Assembly: GCA_037445875.1 (NCBI GenBank) | Contig: JBBIJR010000008.1 | Location: forward strand, 1 to 64,000 | Direction: 5' to 3' | DNA: 64,000 nt | Source: JBBIJR01 sp037445875 | Lineage (GTDB): Bacteria > CLD3 > SB21 | Shown here: piece after piece, positions 15,418 through 23,779 of the stretch | How positions within the stretch are numbered: position 1 is the stretch's first letter | Layout of the letters: every line of letters begins with the position of its first letter | The notes under the pieces: generated by a model | The model's database searches: none | The model's input: the letters and a program-made list of their open reading frames with translations, nothing else | What the model was told of the DNA's origin: nothing | Program-made: the position numbers and the translations under genes

Positions 15418-16566
15418 TCAACGCAACAACTTCGCATAATCCACCTTGCACTGGGAGGAGGAGCTTTCTTCGTTGGTGAACGCGATACCCACGGAACACG
15501 TTGCAGGGAACTCCGTTTCCACACTGCCGATCTCGATCCAATCGCCATCGACGGTGCTGTAGTACGACGTAAACGTATATCCTTTCCGGACCAGTTTGAA
15601 AAAGACGTATCCCTTTAGCCGCTCAATATTCGTCTCCGTTCTGGGAAGGGCAATGTCATTGGCATAACCTTCCAGGTACAAATAACCACCGTTATACTTG
15701 ACGTAAGAGAAGACATTCTGTTTTCCCTCCAGCGCATAAAGGCCGACACCGCTATAGTAGTATTTCTCCCAATCCAAGCGGAACTTGGCCTCCACAACGA
15801 AATCTCCCTGGACGTCCGGCATTTCGAGCCGGGGAGCCTTCTTGTTTCCCTCCTCGGGCTTGAACGATTCCGAAGCCGCCATGGTTACCGTCAGATTGTC
15901 GCCAAGGAAAGAGTACTTCGAATTGCCGTCCTGGTCGATCCACTTGAAGCCGCCAAGAGACTTGTTCTTGAAATCCGTCGCCGAGGCCCGCGTGTCAATC
16001 AGCTTCGCTTCCTCGCCAACCGCCTCCTTCTTGACTGAAACAACCGGCTTTGTTTCATCCGAAGTCTCCTCCATCGTGGTGAGAGTCTCCGCCTCGCCGG
16101 CTTCATCCACCGCTCCTTCCTCCTCATCAACCGAAACCACGATCACGTCAGGGTCCTTGAGCATGGACTGCATCATCTGAATCGCCCCCATGGCGCTGGA
16201 CTTGGCTTTCTCGGCCTTCTTCATGGCGCCATACTCCTTGTCGATCGCTTCGAACGGCATCAATGCAAGCACATAGTAGTACTTCGTGGCCGGATCCTGC
16301 CAATAGGCTTCCATTCGAAGACTGGCCATGGCGGTCTTGATATCTTTGCCCTCGTACTTGCTCTTCAGCAGTTTATCGATGGCCTTCCGAGCCTTTTTCT
16401 CGGCGGAGGTCCTTGCCTGATCGACACGGCTATGCTTGGCAATGCCCACTGCGACAAAGTTCTCTCCCGCATATGTTCCAGGATTGTCGACCCAAGCGGG
16501 CTTCTGGCCAAGGGCCGGCGATCCACTCAGCACGATGGCGATCAACAGCAACAAACGATATCTCAT
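15418..16566 (-). CDS. Secreted protein with LPP20-like N-terminus and DUF1349/concanavalin-like C-terminus
   Basis: A protein of 382 aa with a signal peptide ('MRYRLLLLIAIVLSGSPALGQ') and probable cleavage after Gly-Gln or Ala. Residues ~22-115 ('KPAWVDNPGTYAGENFVAVGIAKHSRVDQARTSAEKKARKAI') resemble the LPP20 lipoprotein domain. A linker rich in Glu and Thr (about 130-190) leads to a C-terminal beta-sandwich ('FVVEAKFRLDW..YYYSGVGLYALEG...TVDGDWIEIGSVE') like DUF1349/LamG-type carbohydrate-binding folds. It has no lipobox cysteine. AGGGAG precedes the ATG by 6 bases. It follows glmM by 45 bases and is the last gene before a strong terminator. Function is unknown; an envelope-associated binding role is my guess. 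Confidence 0.75.
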   Translation of the reverse strand: MRYRLLLLIAIVLSGSPALGQKPAWVDNPGTYAGENFVAVGIAKHSRVDQARTSAEKKARKAIDKLLKSKYEGKDIKTAMASLRMEAYWQDPATKYYYVLALMPFEAIDKEYGAMKKAEKAKSSAMGAIQMMQSMLKDPDVIVVSVDEEEGAVDEAGEAETLTTMEETSDETKPVVSVKKEAVGEEAKLIDTRASATDFKNKSLGGFKWIDQDGNSKYSFLGDNLTVTMAASESFKPEEGNKKAPRLEMPDVQGDFVVEAKFRLDWEKYYYSGVGLYALEGKQNVFSYVKYNGGYLYLEGYANDIALPRTETNIERLKGYVFFKLVRKGYTFTSYYSTVDGDWIEIGSVETEFPATCSVGIAFTNEESSSSQCKVDYAKLLR

Positions 16567-16611
16567 ACTTGACTCCCTTTGAAGTAGACGAACCGTTCTA
16601 GTGAGTTATGT

Positions 16612-18096
16612 TCATCCTTTATGAAAATACGAGGTAAATTCCTTCAGCAACCGGTTCACGGTCACTCCATCGGGCGCTTCGGCAATAATGCGCACGACCG
16701 GTTCCGTATTCGACGTACGCATGTGGACCCAACTGCCGTCCATAAGGATCTTGACACCGTCCGTGAGGTCCAGCCGACGTGACCGGTACTTCTGGATGAT
16801 CTTCTCGATTATGGCGCCTCCCTGGCCCTGCTCAACATGGACTTTGTCCTTTCTCATGACGTAGTGCGGAATCTCGCTTACGAGTTGGGTCACGGTCTTG
16901 CCGGTTGAGCACATCAATTGCAGCAGCAGGGCCACTCCGGTACACGCGTCACGTCCGAGGTGAACATCGGGCAGGATGACGCCGCCGTTGCCTTCGCCGC
17001 CGATGACGGCGTGAACTTCCGCCATTCGGCCGGACACATGGATTTCACCAATGCGCGTACGGTGGCAAGGAACCTCGTACCGCGCGGCCAGATCGTCCAT
17101 TGCGCGGGTCGTCGAGGCATTGACCACAACAGGTCCTCGTTTCTTGGAGAGCACAAAGTATGTGGCCAAGGCCAGTGTCAGCTCCTCACCAATCGCCTTC
17201 CCCTGCTCAGAAACCACAGCCAACCTGTCCGCGTCGGGATCAAGGGCAAAGCCTACATCCGCCCCCGTATGCGCAACCGCTTCTTCCAACAGCGACAGGT
17301 TCTCCGCCGCAGGTTCCGGATTCCGAGGGAAGATGCCGTGGGCCTCTTCATTCAACACCGTCACCTCGCATCCCAGGAGCTGCAGCAATTTAGGGATGAT
17401 CGTTCCGCCGGTCCCGTTGACGCAATCTACGACCACACGAAATCTGCGCCGCTGCAACTCTTCGACATTGAGGTATTCGAGTTCCGTGACGAGGTCGATG
17501 TGGTTTTGAACGGCATAGTCATAGAATTCGACTCGGCCGAGCCGATCCCAGGAGACATATGAACAACTGTCATGATCCGCAATCTCCAGGACCTCGTTAA
17601 GGCGGTCCTGGTTGAGGAAGAGGCCCTTTGGCCCAATCAGCTTGAGGGCGTTCCATTCGATCGGATTATGGCTGGCTGTAATGGCAATTCCGCCGTGTGC
17701 TTTCAGATTTTTGACGGCTATTTCGACGGTAGGCGTCGGTACGATACCAACATCCACGATCCGGCATCCGGTAGCTTCCAGACCGGAGAAAACAGCCGTT
17801 TTCACCATGTCGCCGCTGACACGGGAATCTCGCCCGACGACAACGGTACCGCCGTTGGCCCAGGTGCCGAATGCGGCGGAATATCGTGCGATGCGGTCCG
17901 GTGTCAACGTAGAACCGATCACGCCGCGAATGCCGGAGATACTGATCATCAGTCCAGTGTGGGGTGGAGTAGCCGGCGGAGGTATTTGTTCACGGTGCGA
18001 ATACCTGTGCTGCACACCGGCCACACGACCTTCCAGCATCTTTCGCAGATTGCCGCGGGATGACACTTTCACGACGTCTGACCGTGAAGCATCCAT
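16612..18096 (-). CDS. glmM: Phosphoglucosamine mutase / phosphohexomutase
   Basis: An alpha-D-phosphohexomutase with the active-site serine in 'AITASHNPIEWNALKL', the metal-binding loop 'FALDPDADRLA', the sugar-binding 'GGEGNGGVILP' and the C-terminal phosphate-binding 'RTSNTEPVVRI'. The form resembles the GlmM-like enzymes of Bacteroidota/Chlorobi ('SISGIRGVIG'), which interconvert glucosamine-6-P and -1-P for cell-wall precursors, but phosphomannomutase activity cannot be excluded. The conserved core begins at ATG 17949. ATG 18096 has AAGGA just upstream and would add a 49-residue Arg-rich extension; ATG 18135 is also in frame. It follows alaS closely. Confidence 0.88.
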   Translation of the reverse strand: MDASRSDVVKVSSRGNLRKMLEGRVAGVQHRYSHREQIPPPATPPHTGLMISISGIRGVIGSTLTPDRIARYSAAFGTWANGGTVVVGRDSRVSGDMVKTAVFSGLEATGCRIVDVGIVPTPTVEIAVKNLKAHGGIAITASHNPIEWNALKLIGPKGLFLNQDRLNEVLEIADHDSCSYVSWDRLGRVEFYDYAVQNHIDLVTELEYLNVEELQRRRFRVVVDCVNGTGGTIIPKLLQLLGCEVTVLNEEAHGIFPRNPEPAAENLSLLEEAVAHTGADVGFALDPDADRLAVVSEQGKAIGEELTLALATYFVLSKKRGPVVVNASTTRAMDDLAARYEVPCHRTRIGEIHVSGRMAEVHAVIGGEGNGGVILPDVHLGRDACTGVALLLQLMCSTGKTVTQLVSEIPHYVMRKDKVHVEQGQGGAIIEKIIQKYRSRRLDLTDGVKILMDGSWVHMRTSNTEPVVRIIAEAPDGVTVNRLLKEFTSYFHKG

Positions 18097-18140
18097 TTTT
18101 TCCTTGTGTCTTGTTTGTCTGTTCCTTCGCTTCATCGTGC

Positions 18141-20744
18141 TTACTTCAGCAGTTTGTTAACATGCGACAGCGCGCGGTCGATATGGGCAAGATCTTTGAT
18201 TCCCGCTGTCGCCAGATTGGCCCTTCCACCACCGCTTCCTCCCACGACCTTTGCGATTTCCTTTATCAGGTTTCCGGCGTGGAGTTTTTCTTCCGTGATC
18301 AGATCATCCGTCACGACACACAGTAATGTCCCCGAATCTCCGTTGACAGCCGCCAAAACTCCTACCCCTGACACCAGCTTGGTGCGCAGAATATCGCCCA
18401 GTTCTTTGAGGTCCACGCCGGCAGGCACGGTCACCCGTCTGGCGACCAGTTTGAAACGACGGACGACCGGAGCCTCCTCGACGAATACTGCCAGCTGCTC
18501 CGCGAGCGAGGCGACCTGCAGGGCGGCCACCGCTTTTCGAAGTTCACGGTTTTCGTCGACCAGTTCTTCGACCCGCCGAAAAACACCGTCCGGATGCGTA
18601 TGCAGAGTGGTCGCAAGTCGCTGGACGAGGCGGCGTTCGTCCCGAACCGTACGCTGCGCAACCGATCCGGTAATAGCTTCGATCCTTCGCACCCCAGCGG
18701 CAACGCCGGACTCGCCCACAATGCGAAACATGCCGATGTAACCCGTCGCCGGCACGTGCGTTCCACCGCAGAATTCCTTGGAGAACTCGCCGAACTGCAC
18801 CACATTGACACGCTCACCGTATTTGTCGCCAAAAAAGGAGAGAGCACCCATACCCTGCGCCTCCGCAAATGGAATATCGCGATGGTGCTTGAGAGGGATG
18901 TTCTCCCGAATCTGTGCGTTTACGATATCCTCGATTTCGGCAATCTGGCTTTCGCTCACCTTTTCGAAATGCGTAAAATCGAAGCGCAGTCGGCCGGGTT
19001 CAACCACGGATCCCGCCTGCTGAACGTGCGTTCCGAGGACTCTGCGCAGCGCCGCGTGGAGCAGATGCGTCGCAGAATGATTCCTGATGATCTGGTTTCT
19101 CCACTCGCGGCTCACTCCAAGATGAGCGCGGGACACCCGCCCGAGATCCATGTCTTCCGGTGCGTCAACAAAATGGACGATGTCATCGCCGACGCGCTGG
19201 GTATCCCAGACCTCCAGTTGGAAGCCGTCGACCCGGATCCCGCCCCTGTCCCCCAGCTGGCCGCCGGACTCAGGGTAAAAAGGCGTTCTATCGAAGACCA
19301 ATTGAACCTGGTTGCCCTCCCGAACATACTTGACCATCGCCGCTTCGGATTCAAGAGTGTCGTAACCAAGGAACTTCGATTTCTGCTGGTCACCAACCAG
19401 AATCCAGTCCACCGACCGGGAAATGAATTTCTTCTTGCCCTCTTCGCGGGAGCGCTGGCGTTGAGCGGCCATCAGATCCGAGAATCCATCCTCGTCCACC
19501 GTGAGGCTTCTTTCTGCCGCCAAAACTCTCGTCAAGTCCATGGGGAATCCGAACGTATCATACAATTTGAAAACGTCATCTCCCGAAATTTTCCGGCGGC
19601 CTCGTTTGTTCAGCGCCCGGACAAGATCTTCAAACACTTCCAGACCGCGGTCCAACGTGCGATTGAAATGCTCTTCTTCGGTCCGAATCGTCTTTTCCAC
19701 ATAGGCCTGGCGTTGGCGGATCTCGGGGAACGCATCACCCATTGTGTTCACGACGTGGCCGACCAGGTCGCAAACGAACGGCTCATGCATTTGGAGTTTT
19801 CGGCCGTACATAGTTGCGCGTCTGAGAATGCGGCGGAGGACGTAACCGCGCCCCTCATTGCCCGGTACGGCCCCGTCCGTAATGGAGAACGTCAACATGC
19901 GCAGATGATCCGCAATGACCCGGAAGGCGGGCTGCAGGGCCGCCTCCCCGTATGACCTTCCGGTCCTTTGCTCCACACCGCGGATGATCGTCTGGAAAAT
20001 ATCGATATCATAGTTCGAAGCCTTGCCCTGGAGAACACGGGTCAGACGCTCAAAACCGGCGCCGGTGTCGACATGCTTCGCTGGGAGTGCGGCCAGGCTC
20101 CTGTCGGCATGCCGATTGAACTGGATAAATACAAGGTTCCATAATTCGATGACGTCCGGGGTTCCTGCGTTTACGAGCTTGGCTCCGTCCCCGCCGGCCG
20201 TCAGGTCGATGTGGATTTCCGAGCACGGTCCGCACGGACCCGTGTCCCCCATCTCCCAAAAGTTGTCCTGCTCACCAAACCGCAGAACATGCGAGGCATC
20301 GATATCCGTCACTTTCTTCCACAACGACTCCGCTTCGGAGTCGTCCTTGTATACCGTCGCATACAGTCTATCCTTCGGAAGGCACCATTCGCGAGTCAGC
20401 AATTCCCACGCCCATTCAATGGCTTCCTTTTTGTAATAGTCCCCGAAGGACCAGTTGCCCATCATTTCGAAGAATGTGTGGTGGTACGTGTCGTGTCCCA
20501 CTTCCTCCAGGTCGTTGTGTTTGCCGCTGACGCGTATGCATTTCTGGCTGTTGGTCACACGTACATGTTCCGGGCGTTCCGTGCCGAGGAAAATGGGCTT
20601 GAACTGGTTCATTCCTGCGTTAGTGAACAACAGAGTAGGATCGTCGATCGGCACGACAGGACTAGATGGAACAAAGCGATGGTTGCGTTCTTCGAAAAAT
20701 CGAATGAACTGCGTGCGAACTTCCTGTGAAGTCAATACTGGCAT
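18141..20744 (-). CDS. alaS: Alanine--tRNA ligase
   Basis: A protein of 867 aa, standard length. The class II catalytic core begins at once ('TSQEVRTQFIRFFEERNHRFVPSSPVVP...LLFTNAGMNQFKPIFLG'). The editing domain carries the zinc/water-binding 'NHSATHLLHAALR' and 'CGGTHV'. The C-terminal oligomerisation/C-Ala domain ends with 'VVGGSGGGRANLATAG'. It charges tRNA-Ala and hydrolyses Ser/Gly mischarged tRNA. GGGAG lies 7 bases before the ATG. It follows the histidine kinase by 48 bases on the same strand. Confidence 0.98.
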   Translation of the reverse strand: MPVLTSQEVRTQFIRFFEERNHRFVPSSPVVPIDDPTLLFTNAGMNQFKPIFLGTERPEHVRVTNSQKCIRVSGKHNDLEEVGHDTYHHTFFEMMGNWSFGDYYKKEAIEWAWELLTREWCLPKDRLYATVYKDDSEAESLWKKVTDIDASHVLRFGEQDNFWEMGDTGPCGPCSEIHIDLTAGGDGAKLVNAGTPDVIELWNLVFIQFNRHADRSLAALPAKHVDTGAGFERLTRVLQGKASNYDIDIFQTIIRGVEQRTGRSYGEAALQPAFRVIADHLRMLTFSITDGAVPGNEGRGYVLRRILRRATMYGRKLQMHEPFVCDLVGHVVNTMGDAFPEIRQRQAYVEKTIRTEEEHFNRTLDRGLEVFEDLVRALNKRGRRKISGDDVFKLYDTFGFPMDLTRVLAAERSLTVDEDGFSDLMAAQRQRSREEGKKKFISRSVDWILVGDQQKSKFLGYDTLESEAAMVKYVREGNQVQLVFDRTPFYPESGGQLGDRGGIRVDGFQLEVWDTQRVGDDIVHFVDAPEDMDLGRVSRAHLGVSREWRNQIIRNHSATHLLHAALRRVLGTHVQQAGSVVEPGRLRFDFTHFEKVSESQIAEIEDIVNAQIRENIPLKHHRDIPFAEAQGMGALSFFGDKYGERVNVVQFGEFSKEFCGGTHVPATGYIGMFRIVGESGVAAGVRRIEAITGSVAQRTVRDERRLVQRLATTLHTHPDGVFRRVEELVDENRELRKAVAALQVASLAEQLAVFVEEAPVVRRFKLVARRVTVPAGVDLKELGDILRTKLVSGVGVLAAVNGDSGTLLCVVTDDLITEEKLHAGNLIKEIAKVVGGSGGGRANLATAGIKDLAHIDRALSHVNKLLK

Positions 20745-20792
20745 GTCTGGCTCCCGTGGTGCGCAAAAAATATAGCCAAAAAACGCAATAAA

Positions 20793-22268
20793 TCAAACGC
20801 TATCACCGTTCGGTGCCGATCGACGCGCACGGGCTGGGAGCTCGATGAGGAAAGAGGTACCGGTGCCGGCTGTGCTGGTGAATGAAATGCGGCCACCGTG
20901 CCTCCGGACAATACCGTACGCCACAGCCAGCCCAAGGCCGACTCCCTGGCCGACATCCTTGGTTGTAAAGAATGGGTCAAAAATGCGGTGCCGGATCTCC
21001 TCAGGAATTCCTTTCCCGTTGTCGGAGATCTCCACGACGATCGTGCTCTCGGCACAGGTTGTCGTGATCGTCACGCTACCCCCGGTGGGGGATGACCCGG
21101 CGGCATCGAACGCGTTCTCCAAGACGGAAAAAAGCGCCTGGTTTACCAGAGCAGCCTGACATTCAAGCGGAGGCAGCATCCCGTAGTTGCGCACAACAGC
21201 TGTTGCGGGTGCCCTGGGAGACAGTATGGTGAGCGCGCCGTCGATCTCCTTGCATAGATCAACCGTCTGCAATTCCGCCTCGTCCAGATGGGTAAAGGAC
21301 CGCAATTTCGCAATGAGGTCGGCTATGCGCTCAGCGCCACGATCGCAGGAAGCTATCGTTTTCTCTACATCGCCGATCACGAAACTGTAGTCGATGAGCT
21401 GCTTTTGGGCTTCAATCTCCTGTCCGTCTGCATGATCCTCGTACAGTCTTAGAAGGCGGGTGAGATCCTGCACGTATCCCCTCAGATTCGCCAGGTTCCC
21501 ACGTATAAAACCCAGTGGATTGTTGATCTCATGAGCCAGTCCGGCGGTCATTCGTCCCAGCGAGGCCAGTTTTTCCGACTGGACGACCTGCAGTTCCGCT
21601 TCTTTCAGGCGGCGATAGGCCTCTTCGGTTTGTTTTCTCTGCTTTTCAAGTACGAACTGCTGATAGAATTCATTCCTGCGAACCTGTACGTTGATGTACG
21701 AACCGATGATGGCCACGCTGCAGACCAACAACATCACTACCTGCCGATAGATGAAGTCCTCCAGATCGATTTGGGCCGTAAGAAAGACAATCCCGATATT
21801 CGACGCGAGGATAAGCGTAAACAGGTATACATATTCCGCGAACCCGAAGTGGAAGAAGATGAGTACGTAGAAGATCATGATGATGTAAATGGGATACGTC
21901 GGTGACTCATATCCGCCAAGGCGAATGACAAAGAAAGGAAACGTCAGCGCCCAACCCGTGAACAACGAAAGGGCGACAGGTCTCACGCGCGTTTTGAACC
22001 CGTGCAAGCGCAACGCATAGAGGAGCCCGGAGCACGCAAGCACGAGGAATACATTGTAGAAGGGAAAGCCCAATTCGCCGAGAATTCTTCCCACCGCCAC
22101 GAAAAGCTGGCTGGCAATCACTACTATGAGAAAAACGCTCGAATTTCGGACATTGCGTTCATTCTTCAATAGCTCAAATTCACGCAGGGCGGAGGGCGTA
22201 TTTTGAAAAAACTCGTCGAGCCTTTGACTGCTCAAACCAATCAACCGATCAATCGCAGGTATGTTCAT
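20793..22268 (-). CDS. Membrane-bound sensor histidine kinase
   Basis: A protein of 491 aa. About six hydrophobic segments fill residues 44-190, with no large extracellular loop, so the sensor is inside or very near the membrane. A coiled-coil stretch (~200-235) leads to the HisKA box 'SLGRMTAGLAHEINNPLGFIRGNL' (phospho-acceptor His246), then the ATPase domain with 'SVLENAFDAAG', 'ISDNGKGIP', 'IFDPFFTTK' and 'GVGLGLAVAYGIV'. It has the NtrB/ZraS-like look of kinases that work with separate response regulators. No regulator gene is adjacent; the nearest, at 31210, has no sequence link. It is probably first in an operon with alaS. Ligand unknown. Confidence 0.92.
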   Translation of the reverse strand: MNIPAIDRLIGLSSQRLDEFFQNTPSALREFELLKNERNVRNSSVFLIVVIASQLFVAVGRILGELGFPFYNVFLVLACSGLLYALRLHGFKTRVRPVALSLFTGWALTFPFFVIRLGGYESPTYPIYIIMIFYVLIFFHFGFAEYVYLFTLILASNIGIVFLTAQIDLEDFIYRQVVMLLVCSVAIIGSYINVQVRRNEFYQQFVLEKQRKQTEEAYRRLKEAELQVVQSEKLASLGRMTAGLAHEINNPLGFIRGNLANLRGYVQDLTRLLRLYEDHADGQEIEAQKQLIDYSFVIGDVEKTIASCDRGAERIADLIAKLRSFTHLDEAELQTVDLCKEIDGALTILSPRAPATAVVRNYGMLPPLECQAALVNQALFSVLENAFDAAGSSPTGGSVTITTTCAESTIVVEISDNGKGIPEEIRHRIFDPFFTTKDVGQGVGLGLAVAYGIVRRHGGRISFTSTAGTGTSFLIELPARARRSAPNGDSV

Positions 22269-22310
22269 TCGAATACCCGTTCGCGGTGAGGTTCGGTTTC
22301 CGTTGACGAA

Positions 22311-22339
22311 AATGTAGCGGAAGCGCGGCTCAAATGCAA
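22311..22339 (-). promoter_or_regulatory. Predicted promoter of the histidine kinase-alaS unit
   Basis: Minus strand TTGCAT (22339-22334), 17-base spacer, TACATT (22316-22311). It lies 43 bases before the kinase ATG and is divergent from the endonuclease promoter. Confidence 0.6.
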
Positions 22340-22354
22340 AGCGCGCAAAAGATC

Positions 22355-22383
22355 TTGAGATTGTAACGAGTCGCGCGTAAGTT
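22355..22383 (+). promoter_or_regulatory. Predicted promoter of the secreted endonuclease
   Basis: TTGAGA (22355-22360), 17-base spacer, TAAGTT (22378-22383). The in-frame TTG at 22382 overlaps the -10 box, so ATG 22415 is the likelier start. Confidence 0.6.
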
Positions 22384-22414
22384 GGGTGTGGATTACACGT
22401 GTGATCAGCGGGTT

Positions 22415-23593
22415 ATGAACGACGAGCGACAGGGTTGCCGTTACAAGCGCCGGACCGGGCTCCGGATTCGATGGGTCCCCTCTATCTTTGTTAGCCTCGT
22501 TGTCTTGTCATCACCCGTTTGGACTCAGAACGTCGAGGGCGTGCCCGGCGAAATCCCCACGGAGATTATCTTCCCCGGTTTGTATGGTCAGCAATTGCTG
22601 GACAGCCTTGTGTCGAGGTATAAACCAATGTCGACGGAACTGTTATCCTATAATGGCGCGCGGGATCGTATGTACGCCATACTCGATAACGTTGGCGACA
22701 CGGTAACCTGTGTGTATACAGGCTACAAGGTCTTCGTACCTTACAATGCCCCGAATCCGCGTGACTACACCAACGCGGCCGATCCCATTATGAACGCCGA
22801 ACACACGTATCCGCGCAGCCTGTTCGGAGACGCCCCTCAGCCGAGAGCCGACCTGCACCACCTTTTCCCCACCAATGAGGACGCCAACGCCGCCAGGGGT
22901 AACCTCCCGTTCGACGAGATTCCCGATAACATTACCGATCGGTGGTGGAGAGGTGTGTCCTTCGTCCAGTCTATACCGACGTCCGATATAGACGAGTATA
23001 GCGAGGAGGACATGGGTATTCGATTTGAGCCTCGGGAAGGTCACAAAGGAAACGTGGCACGCGCCATGTTCTACCTATACACGATGTACCGGGCGGAATG
23101 CGATGCCGCAGATCCAAATTTCTTCCACTTACAGAAGAACGTGCTCTGGATGTGGAACACATTGGATCCGGTCGATTCCACGGAGATGTCCCGGACCGAT
23201 TCCATCGCCGTGTCCCAGGGTGGAAAGAGGAACCCGTTTGTGCTCGATACCACCCTGGTTGGACGAGCCTATTTCGGTGTAGTTGACGTGACCCATCCCG
23301 CCGTCGGCGGCGCAAAAACGTTCGTACTCGAGCAGAACTTCCCGAATCCATTCAATCCTTGGACCGCTATCGAGTACCGGCTCGCGACGCCGCGTACCGT
23401 ATCGCTGCGCGTTTACAATGTGCTGGGGCAGGAAGTCCGAGTGCTGGTGAACGGCCGCCAATCGGCTGGCTCGCACCGCGTCGAGTGGGACGGCCGCGAC
23501 GGTGCTGGCAGGACGGTATCCTCGGGCGTTTACCTGAGCGTCCTGTCGGACGGTCAGACCGTGCGTTCAAGAAAAATGCTCCTTCTGAGGTGA
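22415..23593 (+). CDS. Secreted endonuclease I with a FlgD/T9SS-type C-terminal domain
   Basis: A protein of 392 aa from ATG 22415. A hydrophobic signal ('WVPSIFVSLVVLSSPVWTQ') near residues 20-38 follows a basic N-terminus. Residues ~45-285 are an endonuclease I (EndA/NucM) domain, with 'MNAEHTYPRSLFG', 'ADLHHLFPTNEDANAARGNLPF' and 'GHKGNVARAMFYLY'. The last ~90 residues are the beta-sandwich that FCB bacteria append to exported proteins ('EQNFPNPFNPWTAIEYRL...VLGQEVRVLV...GVYLSVLSDGQ...RKMLLLR'), resembling type IX secretion sorting domains. It should degrade extracellular nucleic acids for nutrients. It is transcribed alone. Confidence 0.93.
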   Translation: MNDERQGCRYKRRTGLRIRWVPSIFVSLVVLSSPVWTQNVEGVPGEIPTEIIFPGLYGQQLLDSLVSRYKPMSTELLSYNGARDRMYAILDNVGDTVTCVYTGYKVFVPYNAPNPRDYTNAADPIMNAEHTYPRSLFGDAPQPRADLHHLFPTNEDANAARGNLPFDEIPDNITDRWWRGVSFVQSIPTSDIDEYSEEDMGIRFEPREGHKGNVARAMFYLYTMYRAECDAADPNFFHLQKNVLWMWNTLDPVDSTEMSRTDSIAVSQGGKRNPFVLDTTLVGRAYFGVVDVTHPAVGGAKTFVLEQNFPNPFNPWTAIEYRLATPRTVSLRVYNVLGQEVRVLVNGRQSAGSHRVEWDGRDGAGRTVSSGVYLSVLSDGQTVRSRKMLLLR

Positions 23594-23601
23594 GATTCTT
23601 G

Positions 23602-23630
23602 TTGATTTTTCTTTAACGCCCGGATATATT
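23602..23630 (+). promoter_or_regulatory. Predicted promoter of tRNA-Gln
   Basis: TTGATT (23602-23607), 17-base spacer, TATATT (23625-23630), placing the start about 6 bases before the mature tRNA. Confidence 0.75.
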
Positions 23631-23642
23631 CCCAACGTGAAC

Positions 23643-23713
23643 TGGAATGTCGTCCAACGGTAGGACAGTGGACTCTGGATCCATTAATCGGGGTTCGAAT
23701 CCCTGCATTCCAG
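23643..23713 (+). tRNA. tRNA-Gln (anticodon CTG)
   Basis: Acceptor TGGAATG pairs with CATTCCA, D-arm GTCC/GGAC, anticodon stem GTGGA/TCCAT with loop CTCTGGA (anticodon CTG at 23675-23677), T-arm CGGGG/CCCTG with TTCGAAT, discriminator G. The U1-A72 pair is typical of glutamine tRNAs. Length 71 bases; CCA not encoded. Confidence 0.96.
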
Positions 23714-23721
23714 CAGCCGAC

Positions 23722-23750
23722 GCCATGTGGAGAACACATGGCTTTTTTTT
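23722..23750 (+). terminator. Intrinsic terminator after tRNA-Gln
   Basis: GCCATGTG (23722-23729), 5-base loop, CACATGGC (23735-23742), then eight Ts. It begins 8 bases after the tRNA. Confidence 0.9.
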
Positions 23751-23779
23751 GTACGCGATTCGCCGTTGGACCTCTCTCC

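Noticed and set aside
18594..19955. 453-codon plus-strand frame opposite alaS
   Set aside because: It is an antisense shadow of AlaS with no start site or family resemblance.
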